A stretch of DNA of 64,000 bases from G963422275 sp963422275 (GTDB taxonomy: Bacteria; Pseudomonadota; Alphaproteobacteria; Rhodobacterales; Rhodobacteraceae). The position numbers were made by a program, and so were the translations under genes. The DNA lies in NCBI GenBank assembly GCA_963422275.1, contig OY729418.1, forward strand, positions 2,604,001 to 2,668,000, read 5' to 3'. This document shows positions 54,701 to 63,710 of the stretch, piece after piece (the first letter of the stretch is position 1; every line of letters begins with the position of its first letter). The notes under the pieces are model-generated. The model was not told the DNA's origin. It ran no database searches and saw only the letters and a list, made by a program, of their open reading frames with translations.

Positions 54701-55285
54701 TTCTTTAAGTAGATGGTTGATTCCAAAGGTCAGAGCATTCCGAATTTCTTAGGGCAGACTGTTCACGAAAACCGGCATGTTGCATTTGAAATTTTCCCTG
54801 CCCGTTCGTTCCAATCGCCTTGACTGCCGAGGATCGCTGATGATTCAGCAACACCGTCATGAAAGTCGGTTGACATCTGGTTTCGCAATCTTCGGCGCTT
54901 TTTTTGGGGCTGGCGGCCTTGAGCAGGCTCAGAGGCATTGTCTCGAAGGCCGGCTCCACCTCCACAGCGCGGCGCTTGAGGGGACGAAGGCCCGCTAGCG
55001 TGCCTGTCCATAGCCAATGAATGCATTTCGCAACGGTCTTGAAGGGCGAGTGGCAGGCGAGTGTTTGTTGTGGGTTCAAGCACGGCTAGTTGCGCCAAGA
55101 TGCGCCGCTGGCACACCCCATCTATACCAAGACCTTTAATTCGACTCCCCCTCAACTTTCCTTAGAGACGTGGTTTGGAGTTATTTCCTTGAGTGCTCGA
55201 GCTGCGACGATTCCATGGGTGCCAAGCTCAGGTGCGGCTAAAGCTGCCGTCTCGGCCGCCCCCGCCATCTAAATTGACAGTCTCA
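54701..55285. other. Gene-free gap between island and copper locus
   Basis: Two overlapping minus-strand frames of 124 and 130 codons cross this region but show no domain, no ribosome-binding site and no codon bias. No repeats recognised. Confidence 0.35.
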
Positions 55286-56653
55286 TCATGCCTTCACCTC
55301 AATCCATGTTTTCATTCCTGCTGCTTGATGGCCGAGCATATGGCAGTGCAGCAGCCACTTGCCGGGGTTGTCGGCGACCATTGCGACTTCCCGTGCCTCG
55401 TTCTGCTCGACCAAGATTGTGTCTCGCCAAGGTCCCAGCGAGCCGTCGCTCAGAACTTCTCGGAAATGGTGGCCATGCAGATGCATTCCGTGCGGGAATA
55501 CGGTCTCGTTGATAAACTGCAATCGTTGGGACGTTCCCCGGTCCAACGCAAAAAGAGGATCCTCTGCAAGCCCTGCAACGCCGTTCATAGTCCAAACCAT
55601 GCCGTGATCAACCATTTCGCGTAGGCTCAGTTCTTCGCCCTCGAACACGGCCGAACTTAGATTACCCATAGCCCCGCCTTCCATCAGGAGGGTGGTGGTC
55701 TCGGCTTCCGCCTCGGAATGCAGTTCCGGAAGAGGATTGGGAGGCAGCGGAAGCGGTGCACTTCGGGTCGTGCGGGTGCCGCCTTTACCCATGACAATTT
55801 CAACTAGGACGTAGCCCGTTCCATCCTCGATCATATAGATCAATGGGGCTTCGTCAGTGACCAGTACATCCACAATGAGGTCAGCACGTTGTGCTGGAGC
55901 GAGTGTGACCAGATCTGTCTGTTGAGGCGCTTCCAAGGGCATGCCGTCCAGTGCAACTATCCAGGCAGACAGGTTTTGCCATCCAAGCTCAAAAATCCGC
56001 GCGTTCGCCGTATTGATCAAGCGCAAACGCAATCGCTCGCCAGCGTTAGTTCGAATGCTTTCGGATATTCGGCCATTCACCGTTATGATGTTTCCGAGCC
56101 GTCCGGCATGAGAGTTATCGTGGAGATTGCCATATCCACCGGCCAGACCGCCGCTTTCGGCAAGCCGCCAGTCGTCGAACACCAGCGTGATGTCTTGATC
56201 AATTTCCGGTGCTTCGCTTTCATCGACGATCAACGGGCCATATAGCCCGCGCGCCATCTGTTCCCATGATCGGTTGTGCGAGTGATACCAATAGGTGCCA
56301 GCATCCGGCGGGACGAAATCGTATTCGAAAAATTCTCCTGGAGCGACGGCGGGTTGAGTAAGACCGGGCACGCCGTCCATTGCATTCTGCAACCGGATGC
56401 CGTGCCAGTGTATCGTCGAAGGCTGCGCAAGCTCGTTAACGAACCGACGCTGTACGGCTCTTCCCTGTCGCACCCTTATCTCTGGTCCGGGGGATTGACC
56501 GTCAAAGCACCAGAGAGTTGCTGCATCATAGCCTTCTGGGGCGAGTTGTATCAATGCCTCCTTTGCAGTCAATTGCGGTGGGGCCATTTTCGCAGCAGAC
56601 GGCGTGACAGCCGACGCTGCCGCCGAGAGCAGAAGAGTCCTGCGATCAATCAT
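55286..56653 (-). CDS. Multicopper oxidase (copper-efflux/CueO or laccase type)
   Basis: 455 aa from ATG 56653; the frame extends to 56716, but the shorter start puts DRRTLLLSAAASA at the N-terminus, a Tat-like leader. All four copper motifs are present: IHWHG (about 83), YWYHSH (about 122), HGMHLHGHHF (about 387) and LLHCHMLGHQAAGM (about 435), supplying type 1 and the trinuclear ligands. Probably oxidises Cu(I) in the periplasm. It lies 258 bp downstream of the DUF4396 gene, same strand, near a CueR regulator. Confidence 0.92.
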   Translation of the reverse strand: MIDRRTLLLSAAASAVTPSAAKMAPPQLTAKEALIQLAPEGYDAATLWCFDGQSPGPEIRVRQGRAVQRRFVNELAQPSTIHWHGIRLQNAMDGVPGLTQPAVAPGEFFEYDFVPPDAGTYWYHSHNRSWEQMARGLYGPLIVDESEAPEIDQDITLVFDDWRLAESGGLAGGYGNLHDNSHAGRLGNIITVNGRISESIRTNAGERLRLRLINTANARIFELGWQNLSAWIVALDGMPLEAPQQTDLVTLAPAQRADLIVDVLVTDEAPLIYMIEDGTGYVLVEIVMGKGGTRTTRSAPLPLPPNPLPELHSEAEAETTTLLMEGGAMGNLSSAVFEGEELSLREMVDHGMVWTMNGVAGLAEDPLFALDRGTSQRLQFINETVFPHGMHLHGHHFREVLSDGSLGPWRDTILVEQNEAREVAMVADNPGKWLLHCHMLGHQAAGMKTWIEVKA

Positions 56654-56911
56654 GGTTGCCAGTCTGCTTCTTGATGCGGAAATCTTGGCGCCAATAACAT
56701 GCTTGACCGATGCCATTCACAATTCCGGCCGGTGGCGTCATGCCTTATCATATTCCCTTATCGATCGTGTTTTCACCTTGCCAGGGCCCGGCGGTTGACA
56801 GTGACCCATTTCTTCGAACTATGCGCATCAAACTGGAACTATAGACTTCGATCGCATTCACGGTACAGACGCAGTTGGCGGCGGCTCTCGACGAGACTTG
56901 TGTCCGACACA

Positions 56912-57358
56912 TCAGTGGCACGACTTTCCTAGCGCCTTGAGACGCCAGTAATTGTAGGGAAGTGGTGTGACGAAGCCCGCCGTCAGCATGAACGGGATAA
57001 CCCACCACGTCAGTTTTGCGCCGCCCGTCAAAAGCACATCCACGACGTTCATTGCGACTTCCATCGAAACCATCGAAATCAGCGACATGCCGATGGCAGT
57101 TTGAAACGCCAGCTTGAGTTGCATCTGGCGTGACAGGATTGCCGTTTCCAAGGCAATGGACGTCAGAAGGCCATTGATGATCGCGAGTGTCATGATGACC
57201 ACCGTAGGCCAGGGAATTCCAGTGAATTGGAAGAATGCGATGGTGCCAAAGTCCCCGATGGCGCAACCGAACAGGCACCAAGCGGTGTTCCGCGATGCAC
57301 GGTTCCAAGTGTGGATACAACGCCAGTCTATTGACAGATTTTCAGTAAGCACCGACAT
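56912..57358 (-). CDS. DUF4396 membrane protein
   Basis: 148 aa from ATG 57358 with gagg upstream. Four hydrophobic segments; conserved pieces CLFGCAIGDFGTIAF, ALETAILSRQMQLKLA, MSLISMVSMEVAMNVVD, and GFVTPLPYNYWRLK are DUF4396 features. The acidic/His-poor but Met-rich third helix is compatible with metal handling; function unproven. It is the first gene behind the CueR-type promoter, so copper-induced expression is expected. The long frame to 58336 is an artefact of read-through into the IS. Confidence 0.85.
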   Translation of the reverse strand: MSVLTENLSIDWRCIHTWNRASRNTAWCLFGCAIGDFGTIAFFQFTGIPWPTVVIMTLAIINGLLTSIALETAILSRQMQLKLAFQTAIGMSLISMVSMEVAMNVVDVLLTGGAKLTWWVIPFMLTAGFVTPLPYNYWRLKALGKSCH

Positions 57359-57389
57359 TATCGAATCCTCTTGCAGTGGACACGGCGTT

Positions 57390-57420
57390 ACTGTAGTTAT
57401 TCCAGCAACTGGAAGGTCAA
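57390..57420 (-). promoter_or_regulatory. CueR/MerR-type promoter with 19-bp spacer
   Basis: On the minus strand: -35 TTGACC, 19-bp spacer, -10 TACAGT. The spacer contains the dyad CCTTCCAG-ttgc-TGGAA, very like the E. coli copA CueR operator (ACCTTCC...TGGAAGG). The over-long spacer is diagnostic of MerR-type activation. It drives DUF4396 and probably the oxidase. Confidence 0.85.
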
Positions 57421-57432
57421 GAGGTTTTTCAA

Positions 57433-58468
57433 GGCTCAATTCGCGAATCGCAGGCATGTTCTGGCGCTGGCCGCCGCGAGGCAGGCTCTTGGCGATGGAT
57501 GCCTGCCGAGGATGACGAGATGGAACCACCTCAGATAGCTGTCGAGATACTTGGTGGCGATGCCGCGGAAGCGGCGCAGGAAGCCCTTGATCTGGCTGTG
57601 GCGGCTGTTGACCGTCTGGATGTGCACGGCCCCCCGCACCCGCTCGCCGGCGGAGCGATTGACGCTCTGGTGAAGAATGCCGAGCGCCGCAGCAGCGGGC
57701 CGATGGCAGCGACCGGCGTCGGAGACGAGCAGGGCGTCCGGGGCGATCACCGGTGCCAGCGCCCGCTTCACGCTGTCCGCGTCGAGTTTCGGCAGGGTGC
57801 GGCTGAGGGTCGCGCCGCCACGATCGGCGGCGACCAGGATTGGCACCTGCTCGCGCGACAGGCCGCGCTTGCGCGCCTTGCCGCCGCGTCGGCGTGGCCT
57901 GCGGTTCAGGTTCCGCTCGCCCTTGCGGCTTTCGAGCACGAAGGTCTCGTCGGCCTCGACGATCCCGGCGAGCCGGTCCGGCGACTGCCGAACCGCCGCC
58001 AGGAAGCGATGGCGCCAGCGGAACGCCGTGCTTGGCGCAATCCCGCAGCGCACCGCAGCCCCGCGGATGGTCTCGCCCTCGGCAAGCGACGCGGCGAAGG
58101 ACAGCCACCGCTCCTTGCGATGCAGCCCGGACAGCGCCGTGCCGGTGAGGGCGCCGAAAGTCCGGCCGCAGGACTTGCAGCGATAGCGGCGCAGACCGCG
58201 CGACTTGCCCCGGGACACCGCGCCGCCGCTGCCGCAGTGCGGACAGCGGCGCTCCTCGCCGACCCCCAGCTCGATGGCCGCCAGAGAGGCCTCGCCCTCC
58301 GGTGGATCCGACAGAACCGCAGCAACCTTGCGGCACTGCGCCGCCGTCAGTTCATCGATTCTCGAAAACCAGTCCCGAAACTGTGCCCGATCCATTGTTC
58401 CGCTCCCCATGGTCAATGCAAGTCAGAACCCAGTGTAGCACATGCGCCTGCGAAGTGCGAACAGAGCC
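57433..58468 (-). mobile_element. IS1595-family insertion sequence, 1036 bp, with 8-bp target duplication
   Basis: Imperfect 23-bp ends ggctcaattcgcgaatcgcagg and (inverted) gcctgcgaagtgcgaacagagcc. Flanked by the exact 8-bp repeat tttttcaa (57425-57432 and 58469-58476), the size expected for IS1595. Carries one intact transposase. It splits the copper promoter from cueR. Confidence 0.93.
57436..58395 (-). CDS. IS1595-family transposase
   Basis: 319 aa from ATG 58395. N-terminal zinc ribbon CPHCGSGGAVSRGKSRGLRRYRC (in parts, C-x2-C...C-x2-C with KSCGRTF), GIAPSTAFRWRHRFL helix-turn-helix-like segment, catalytic GIVEADETFV (first Asp), ALLVSDAGR (second), and VNSRHSQIKGFLRRFRG at the end. Complete, likely active; parent of the 354-bp derivative at 19.7 kb. 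Confidence 0.9.
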   Translation of the reverse strand: MDRAQFRDWFSRIDELTAAQCRKVAAVLSDPPEGEASLAAIELGVGEERRCPHCGSGGAVSRGKSRGLRRYRCKSCGRTFGALTGTALSGLHRKERWLSFAASLAEGETIRGAAVRCGIAPSTAFRWRHRFLAAVRQSPDRLAGIVEADETFVLESRKGERNLNRRPRRRGGKARKRGLSREQVPILVAADRGGATLSRTLPKLDADSVKRALAPVIAPDALLVSDAGRCHRPAAAALGILHQSVNRSAGERVRGAVHIQTVNSRHSQIKGFLRRFRGIATKYLDSYLRWFHLVILGRHPSPRACLAAASARTCLRFAN

Positions 58469-58475
58469 TTTTTCA

Positions 58476-58859
58476 ATGAATATCTCGACGGCATCAAAAG
58501 CGGCAGGCCTGCCTGCTAAAACTGTACGCTACTACGCCGATATTGGCCTTGTTCCTGCACCGTGTCGATCAGAGGCAGGGTATCGCGTCTATGATGACAC
58601 CGCCGTACGCAAGCTGATCTTTGTCAGGCGAGTGCGCGAATTTGGATTTTCCATCAAGGAATGCCGCGAACTTCTCAGTCTATATGAGGATCAGGATAGA
58701 TCAAGCGCTGACGTAAAGAAAATTGCGGAACGTCGATTGATCGAAATTGAACGTAAGCAAAAGGAGTTGCAGTCGCTTCATGACGAACTGGCAAGGGTTG
58801 TAGCGGCTTGTCGAGGCGACCACCGTCCCGAATGTCCAATTATTGAGCACTTCGGGTAG
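58476..58859 (+). CDS. cueR: CueR-like Cu(I)-responsive MerR regulator
   Basis: 127 aa. MerR helix-turn-helix (MNISTASKAAGLPAKTVRYY, residues 1-20; VRRVREFGFSIKECRELLSLY), dimerisation helix, and the metal loop CRGDHRPEC, the C-x7-C of CueR-type Cu(I)/Ag(I) sensors. The A of its ATG is the last base of the IS1595 target duplication. The original ribosome-binding site (aagagg, 57419-57424) is now 1 kb away on the other side of the IS; what now precedes the ATG (acagagcctttttca) is poor. Protein sequence intact, translation probably reduced. Confidence 0.9.
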   Translation: MNISTASKAAGLPAKTVRYYADIGLVPAPCRSEAGYRVYDDTAVRKLIFVRRVREFGFSIKECRELLSLYEDQDRSSADVKKIAERRLIEIERKQKELQSLHDELARVVAACRGDHRPECPIIEHFG

Positions 58860-59666
58860 TGTCAACTTATCAGGTGTCAAACACGACCCTTACCTAGGTC
58901 GCGGCATATCCTCGATACACCCGGTGATGGCCTCAAATGGGTCGAAGCCGTGAGCATGCACTACGGGATAGTGAACTAAGATCGTTTCGAGAGTCGGTTT
59001 GATATCTGAATCAAAGCTGTTGCGAAATGCATCAATCCGCTCATGAACATGGAGGTTGGCAGGCTCTGGAAGTTGGTGTGACGTTCAAACGACGGAGAGC
59101 CGGATAGATTTTTTCATGACGATGATTGACGATCGCGTGGACTTGAGCAACCTGCTTCGCACGGAGACGCCCTGATGGACTGGAGGTGTCTGGCGCGTCC
59201 GGCTAGCGAGGGCGAGGCGCTGCATGCAATTCTTGGCCATGGTTACCGACTGCACGGCCCGCGACGGGCGCTGGCGGACAAAGGGTTGGCGGGCGCCGGA
59301 CGGCTACCAGCAAGCACCTGCAGGCCTCCATTGTCAACCGCCAACCTTAGAGCTGGCTCCGAAAACCTCGAAACCAAGAGTCAAGCCGACTTTGCAACAT
59401 GGGCTAAAAGCCACTCTGCGGGATATGTTCGCATGCTTCCCGACCGGTCGCCCAATGAGAGCTAGCCGAGGGCGACCGGACGACGAGAGCCGTTTGTGGA
59501 TTGATCTTGGACAAGACGCAGCATGCCGCCTTCTGCGGTCCGATGATCTCTTGGGGAGCGCGGCTGATTTCTGGTCTGCAGGTCATTCCTTTGCCGCCCT
59601 ATAATTTTCCTGTATTTTTACAAAATACGCGATTCTCCGGCGAGGAGCCGCAGGGATAACGATATC
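58860..59666. other. Scar region with fragments
   Basis: On the minus strand 58896-59060 reads RIDAFRNSFDSDIKPTLETI then PVVHAHGFDPFEAITGCIEDM and a stop, which looks like the end of a real but unidentified protein whose start is missing. An IS5-type transposase scrap is at 59175-59340. The remaining bases, including 59350-59660, show nothing I can assign. Confidence 0.4.
59175..59340 (+). pseudogene. Short IS5-type transposase fragment
   Basis: RPASEGEALHAIL and RRALADKGLAGAG match the middle of the IS5-type transposase at 24.3-25.0 kb (RPANEGEAPHFPA, RRALADKGLSSAA). Only about 50 codons with a frame change remain. Confidence 0.65.
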
Positions 59667-59845
59667 ATGACGGTCCGCGAGGTGGCGAGCGCCTGAAACT
59701 TAACGAGAAGATGGCCTGCCGCCATGCAGACAGCAGCAATATTCCGGGTTTCAAGGTCGACGGGGTCTGGCGACTACGGTACAGCAAGATCGACAGGTGG
59801 ATCGAGCTGCAGTCCGCCAGTCAGAAGGAACGGGGAGGCAAGTAG
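59667..59845 (+). pseudogene. Excisionase-like HTH protein, frameshifted
   Basis: ATG 59667 reads MTVREVASA then stop. One frame over, from about 59691, comes LKLNEKMACRHADSSNIPGF, KVDGVWRLRYSKIDRWIELQ and a stop at 59845. Joined, this is a MerR-like/excisionase DNA-binding domain of about 60 residues, with two bases missing in the middle. Such HTH genes often open restriction or defence loci; it lies 263 bp before the SNF2 helicase gene. Confidence 0.75.
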
Positions 59846-60107
59846 TGCCGGGGTCGAATGCCGATGTCGGGATTCCGGGCGGCCTTGTCCGGCCGATCTC
59901 GGGAACCCTGCCACGGGGTTTCAGGCGGTCCGTACATGGCACGGTCATTTCGCCATCCAGCATGCCAAGCCTCCTTCATGGCATCCTCAGAAGCCGTCCG
60001 GTGGTGCGGACTGGAAGAAGTGTCTGGACCGGATACCGCAAGTGGCTCGAACGCCTGGCACGGAGTGTGCTCTTCTGTCGAACACGACGCATCGTCGAAG
60101 GTCCGGC

Positions 60108-63100
60108 ATGACCGTCCTTGATGACGTCAAGCCCGGCGCCATGATCCAGGGTGTGATTCCGGGCCGATCGGTCCGGATCGTTTCGGTCGACTGGATCGGC
60201 AAGCAGGCTATCAATCTGGTCTATCGCGAGCCGGACGGCGGGGTTTCGGAAACCACGCTCTATCGCGATGACGAGACTCGCCTCGGCGTCGAGGCGTGCG
60301 GCCGAAGCTGGTCGTTCGACGGCGACGCCAACCTGTTGCGTCTGGTCACGGAAGCGAACCGGATCGCGTTCGCGCATCATTTCGATCCCTATCTCGCCAT
60401 TCACACCAGCCTGGTCGACCCATTGCCCCACCAGATCTCCGCCGTCTACGGCGAGATGCTGGCGCGCCAGCCGCTGCGCTTCCTGCTGGCCGACGATCCG
60501 GGGGCGGGCAAGACGGTCATGGCCGGGCTGCTGATCAAGGAGCTGCGCGCACGGGGCGACCTGGAGCGCTGCTTGGTCGTGGCGCCGGGAAACCTCGTCG
60601 AGCAATGGCAGGACGAGCTCAGTGAGAAATTCGGCCTGGAGTTCGACATCCTGACCCGCGACATGATCGAAGCCTCGCGCTCCGGCAATCCCTTCGACGA
60701 CCGCGACGGGCTCATCGCCCGTCTCGACATGCTTGCCCGCAATGAGGAGATCCAAGAGAAGCTCGCCCAATCCACCGAGTGGGACCTGATCGTTTGCGAC
60801 GAGGCCCATCGCATGTCGGCCAGCTATTTCGGGGGCGAGGTCAAATACACCAAACGGTACCGGGTCGGCCAGCAGCTTGGCGGGCTCTGCCGCCATTTCC
60901 TGCTCATGACGGCGACGCCGCACAACGGCAAGGAAGAGGATTTCCAGCTCTTCATGGCGCTGCTCGACGGCGATCGCTTCGAGGGCCGCTTTCGCGACGG
61001 CGTTCACTACGCGGATACCGCCGACATGATGCGGCGGCTGACGAAGGAAGAGCTGCTTCGCTTCGATTCGCGGCCCCTGTTTCCCGAACGGCGCGCCTAT
61101 ACCGCCAAATACGAGTTGTCGCCCGAGGAAGCCGCGCTCTACGCCGCCGTCACCGATTATGTCCGAACCGAGATGAACCGCGTCGCGCGCTTCGCGGACA
61201 GCGCCGGCAGGAAGCGGAACAATGTCGGCTTCGCCCTGCAGATACTGCAACGCCGGCTGGCGTCCTCGCCGGCCGCGATTCACCGGTCCCTCAAGCGGCG
61301 GCGTGAACGGCTCGAGGGCGAGCTTGCCGAAGCCACGCTCGCCGCGAAGGGCCGGGCTGCCGGTTTCGACGCCGGGGCAGTGAACGACGACATCCTGCAA
61401 GACCTGGACGAGTACGGGCAGGACGAAATCGACGACCTCGAGGATCGGGTCATGACCGGCGCGACCATGGCGGAAACCATCGAACAGCTTGGGTTGGAAG
61501 TCGATACGCTCAAGGCTCTCGAGGAACAGGCGCTCGGCGTTCTGCATTCGCGCCGGGACGCGAAGTGGGCGCAACTGGACCGGATCCTCGACGACCCACT
61601 GATGGTCGACACCGACGGCAAGCGCCGCAAGTTGATTGTCTTCACCGAGCCCAAGGACACGCTCCACTATCTGCAGGACAAGATACGGGCGCGGCTCGGC
61701 AATCCCGATGCGGTCGCGGTCATCCACGGCGGCGTCGCCCGCGAGGAGCGCCGCAAGGTCATCGAGCGGTTCATGCAGGACCGCGATCTGCTGGTGCTCG
61801 TCGCCAACGATGCCGCGGGCGAAGGCGTGAACCTTCAGCGCGGCCATCTGATGGTCAATTACGACCTGCCATGGAACCCGAACAGGATCGAGCAGCGTTT
61901 CGGACGCATTCATCGCATCGGACAGACCGAGGTCTGCCACCTGTGGAATCTGGTTGCCGCCGATACCCGCGAGGGCGAGGTGTATGCGCGGCTTCTGGAG
62001 AAGCTGGAGGCGGCGCGCGAAGCGCTCGGCGGCCGTGTCTATGATGTGCTCGGCGAGTTGTTCGAGGGGACGGCGCTGAAGGACCTCCTGTTCGATGCCA
62101 TCCGTTATGGCGAGCGCGAAGAGGTCAGGGTCAGGCTCTCCCGGCAGGTCGACGGCGCGGTCGACCGGGACCGTCTTCTGGAGCTTCTCCGCCGCCGCGC
62201 GCTGACCGACGACACCATGCCCTGGGCCAGGGTCGAGGAACTTCGCCTGAAAATGGAGCGCGCCGAGGCACAGCGGCTTCAGCCCTGCCATGTGCAGAGC
62301 TTTTTCGTTGAGGCCTTCCGGCATCTCGGTGGCCAGTTGAAGCGGCGCGAGAAAGGCCGCTGGGAAATCACCCACGTCCCCGCCGTCCTGCGCGACCGCC
62401 GGACCGGTGCTGGCGCGACAATCCGGAGAAGGTACGAGCGAATCTGTTTCGAGAAGAGCCAGATCGATCGACAGCCCGTCGCCGCCTTCATTTGCCCCGG
62501 GCATCTGCTCCTCGAAGCGGTTATCCGCGTTGTGCGGAAGAAATACGGTTATCTGATGAAACAGGGAGCAGTGTTTGTCGATGACACCGACTTGGGCGAG
62601 GCGCTGTCGGTGGTTGTCCTGCTGGAGCACGATGTCCGGGACGGGAGGCTGCCCGCAGCGGGAAGGCCGCATATCGTCTCCCGGAAGCTCCAGTTCGTCG
62701 CGCTTGGCCCGAACGGCAACGCAGCCGATGCCGGGATCGCGCCACACCTCAATCTGTGCCCGGCCCAGCCGGAAGAGATCGCGCGGGTCAACGATTTACT
62801 TGTCGAGACTTGGCTGAACAGTGATCTCGATCGAACGGCCGCGTCGTCCGCGACGGTTGACTTGGCGCAGGCGCATGTCGCTGAGGTGAAGGCACGCCGT
62901 TTGCCGGAGATCAAGAAGGTCGAACATGAAATAGATGCGCGTCTCAGGAAGGAAATCAACTATTGGGACGCCCGCGCCTTCGAGTTAAAGGAACAGCAGC
63001 GTGCTGGGAAGAAAACCCGACTGAACTGGGAGAACGCCGAGCGCTGGGCAACCGACTTGGCCGAGCGCCGCAAGCAGCGCTTGGCGTTGCTTGAACAGGA

Positions 63101-63611
63101 AAAGCTTCTCTTCTCTCTGTCGCCCCGGGTGCTCGGCGGTATGGTTGTAATCCCCCGAGGCTTGTTGGACGCGCGGGCGAACGTACAGGACGATGTTTCG
63201 CCGGCGGGCTTCGCAAAAGATCCGGCCTCGCGGCGAGAGATCGAGCTTGCCGCCATGGAGGCGGTGATGGCGCTGGAGCGGCAACTCGGCAACATCCCGG
63301 AAGACGTGTCTGCTCGCAAAGTCGGTTACGATATTACATCCTACGATCCCGACACCCGGAGCTACCGGTTTATCGAAGTCAAAGGGCGGGCGGGCGGCGC
63401 AGATACCGTGACGATCACCCGCCAAGAGATTATCACGTCGTTGCACGAGCCGGAAAAATTTATCCTTGCCGTCGTCGAGGTGAGCGACGGATACGCGTCC
63501 CGGCCGCGCTATGTCAGGGGTGCGCTTGACGAGCGTGAACCGCCATTCGACCAAACCGCCATCCAGTTCAACCTGAAGCGTCTGTTGGACCGTGCTGGAG
63601 CACCGGAATGA
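60108..63611 (+). CDS. SNF2-family helicase with C-terminal DUF3883 (DrmD-like)
   Basis: 1167 aa from ATG 60108 (gaagg upstream); the frame is open back to 59724, but that part overlaps the broken HTH gene. Residues 1-90 are an N-terminal beta-rich domain. SNF2 motor: Walker A DDPGAGKT (129-136), DEAH (231-234), LLMTATPHNGKEEDF; helicase C-terminal half VIHGGVAREERRKVIERFM, NDAAGEGVNLQ, RIEQRFGRIHRIGQT. The C-terminus carries DUF3883: VGYDITSYD, YRFIEVKGRAG, ITRQEI. This resembles DrmD of class 1 DISARM and related helicase-DUF3883 defence proteins. A methylase and DrmA/B/C are not in the window, so the exact system is undetermined. Confidence 0.85.
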   Translation: MTVLDDVKPGAMIQGVIPGRSVRIVSVDWIGKQAINLVYREPDGGVSETTLYRDDETRLGVEACGRSWSFDGDANLLRLVTEANRIAFAHHFDPYLAIHTSLVDPLPHQISAVYGEMLARQPLRFLLADDPGAGKTVMAGLLIKELRARGDLERCLVVAPGNLVEQWQDELSEKFGLEFDILTRDMIEASRSGNPFDDRDGLIARLDMLARNEEIQEKLAQSTEWDLIVCDEAHRMSASYFGGEVKYTKRYRVGQQLGGLCRHFLLMTATPHNGKEEDFQLFMALLDGDRFEGRFRDGVHYADTADMMRRLTKEELLRFDSRPLFPERRAYTAKYELSPEEAALYAAVTDYVRTEMNRVARFADSAGRKRNNVGFALQILQRRLASSPAAIHRSLKRRRERLEGELAEATLAAKGRAAGFDAGAVNDDILQDLDEYGQDEIDDLEDRVMTGATMAETIEQLGLEVDTLKALEEQALGVLHSRRDAKWAQLDRILDDPLMVDTDGKRRKLIVFTEPKDTLHYLQDKIRARLGNPDAVAVIHGGVAREERRKVIERFMQDRDLLVLVANDAAGEGVNLQRGHLMVNYDLPWNPNRIEQRFGRIHRIGQTEVCHLWNLVAADTREGEVYARLLEKLEAAREALGGRVYDVLGELFEGTALKDLLFDAIRYGEREEVRVRLSRQVDGAVDRDRLLELLRRRALTDDTMPWARVEELRLKMERAEAQRLQPCHVQSFFVEAFRHLGGQLKRREKGRWEITHVPAVLRDRRTGAGATIRRRYERICFEKSQIDRQPVAAFICPGHLLLEAVIRVVRKKYGYLMKQGAVFVDDTDLGEALSVVVLLEHDVRDGRLPAAGRPHIVSRKLQFVALGPNGNAADAGIAPHLNLCPAQPEEIARVNDLLVETWLNSDLDRTAASSATVDLAQAHVAEVKARRLPEIKKVEHEIDARLRKEINYWDARAFELKEQQRAGKKTRLNWENAERWATDLAERRKQRLALLEQEKLLFSLSPRVLGGMVVIPRGLLDARANVQDDVSPAGFAKDPASRREIELAAMEAVMALERQLGNIPEDVSARKVGYDITSYDPDTRSYRFIEVKGRAGGADTVTITRQEIITSLHEPEKFILAVVEVSDGYASRPRYVRGALDEREPPFDQTAIQFNLKRLLDRAGAPE

Positions 63612-63710
63612 TCTGGAAATGCACGAATATGCCCGTTAAGATGCGATGTCTTGTGAAAGAAAGTATGAAGCGGCCAGAGGATAACGCGCGCCGAGTTGTG
63701 GAGGAGGAAT

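Noticed and set aside
54705..55155. Minus-strand frames of 124 and 130 codons as genes
   Set aside because: They overlap each other in different frames, lack ribosome-binding sites and have no recognisable motif.
56912..58336. 474-aa fusion of IS1595-derived sequence with DUF4396
   Set aside because: The N-terminal part is an out-of-frame reading of the IS transposase. The DUF4396 gene has its own ATG, ribosome-binding site and promoter downstream of the IS.
59976..62747. 923-codon minus-strand open frame opposite the SNF2 helicase gene
   Set aside because: It is fully antisense to a gene with clear helicase motifs; high-GC third positions commonly open such shadow frames. No domain recognised in its translation.
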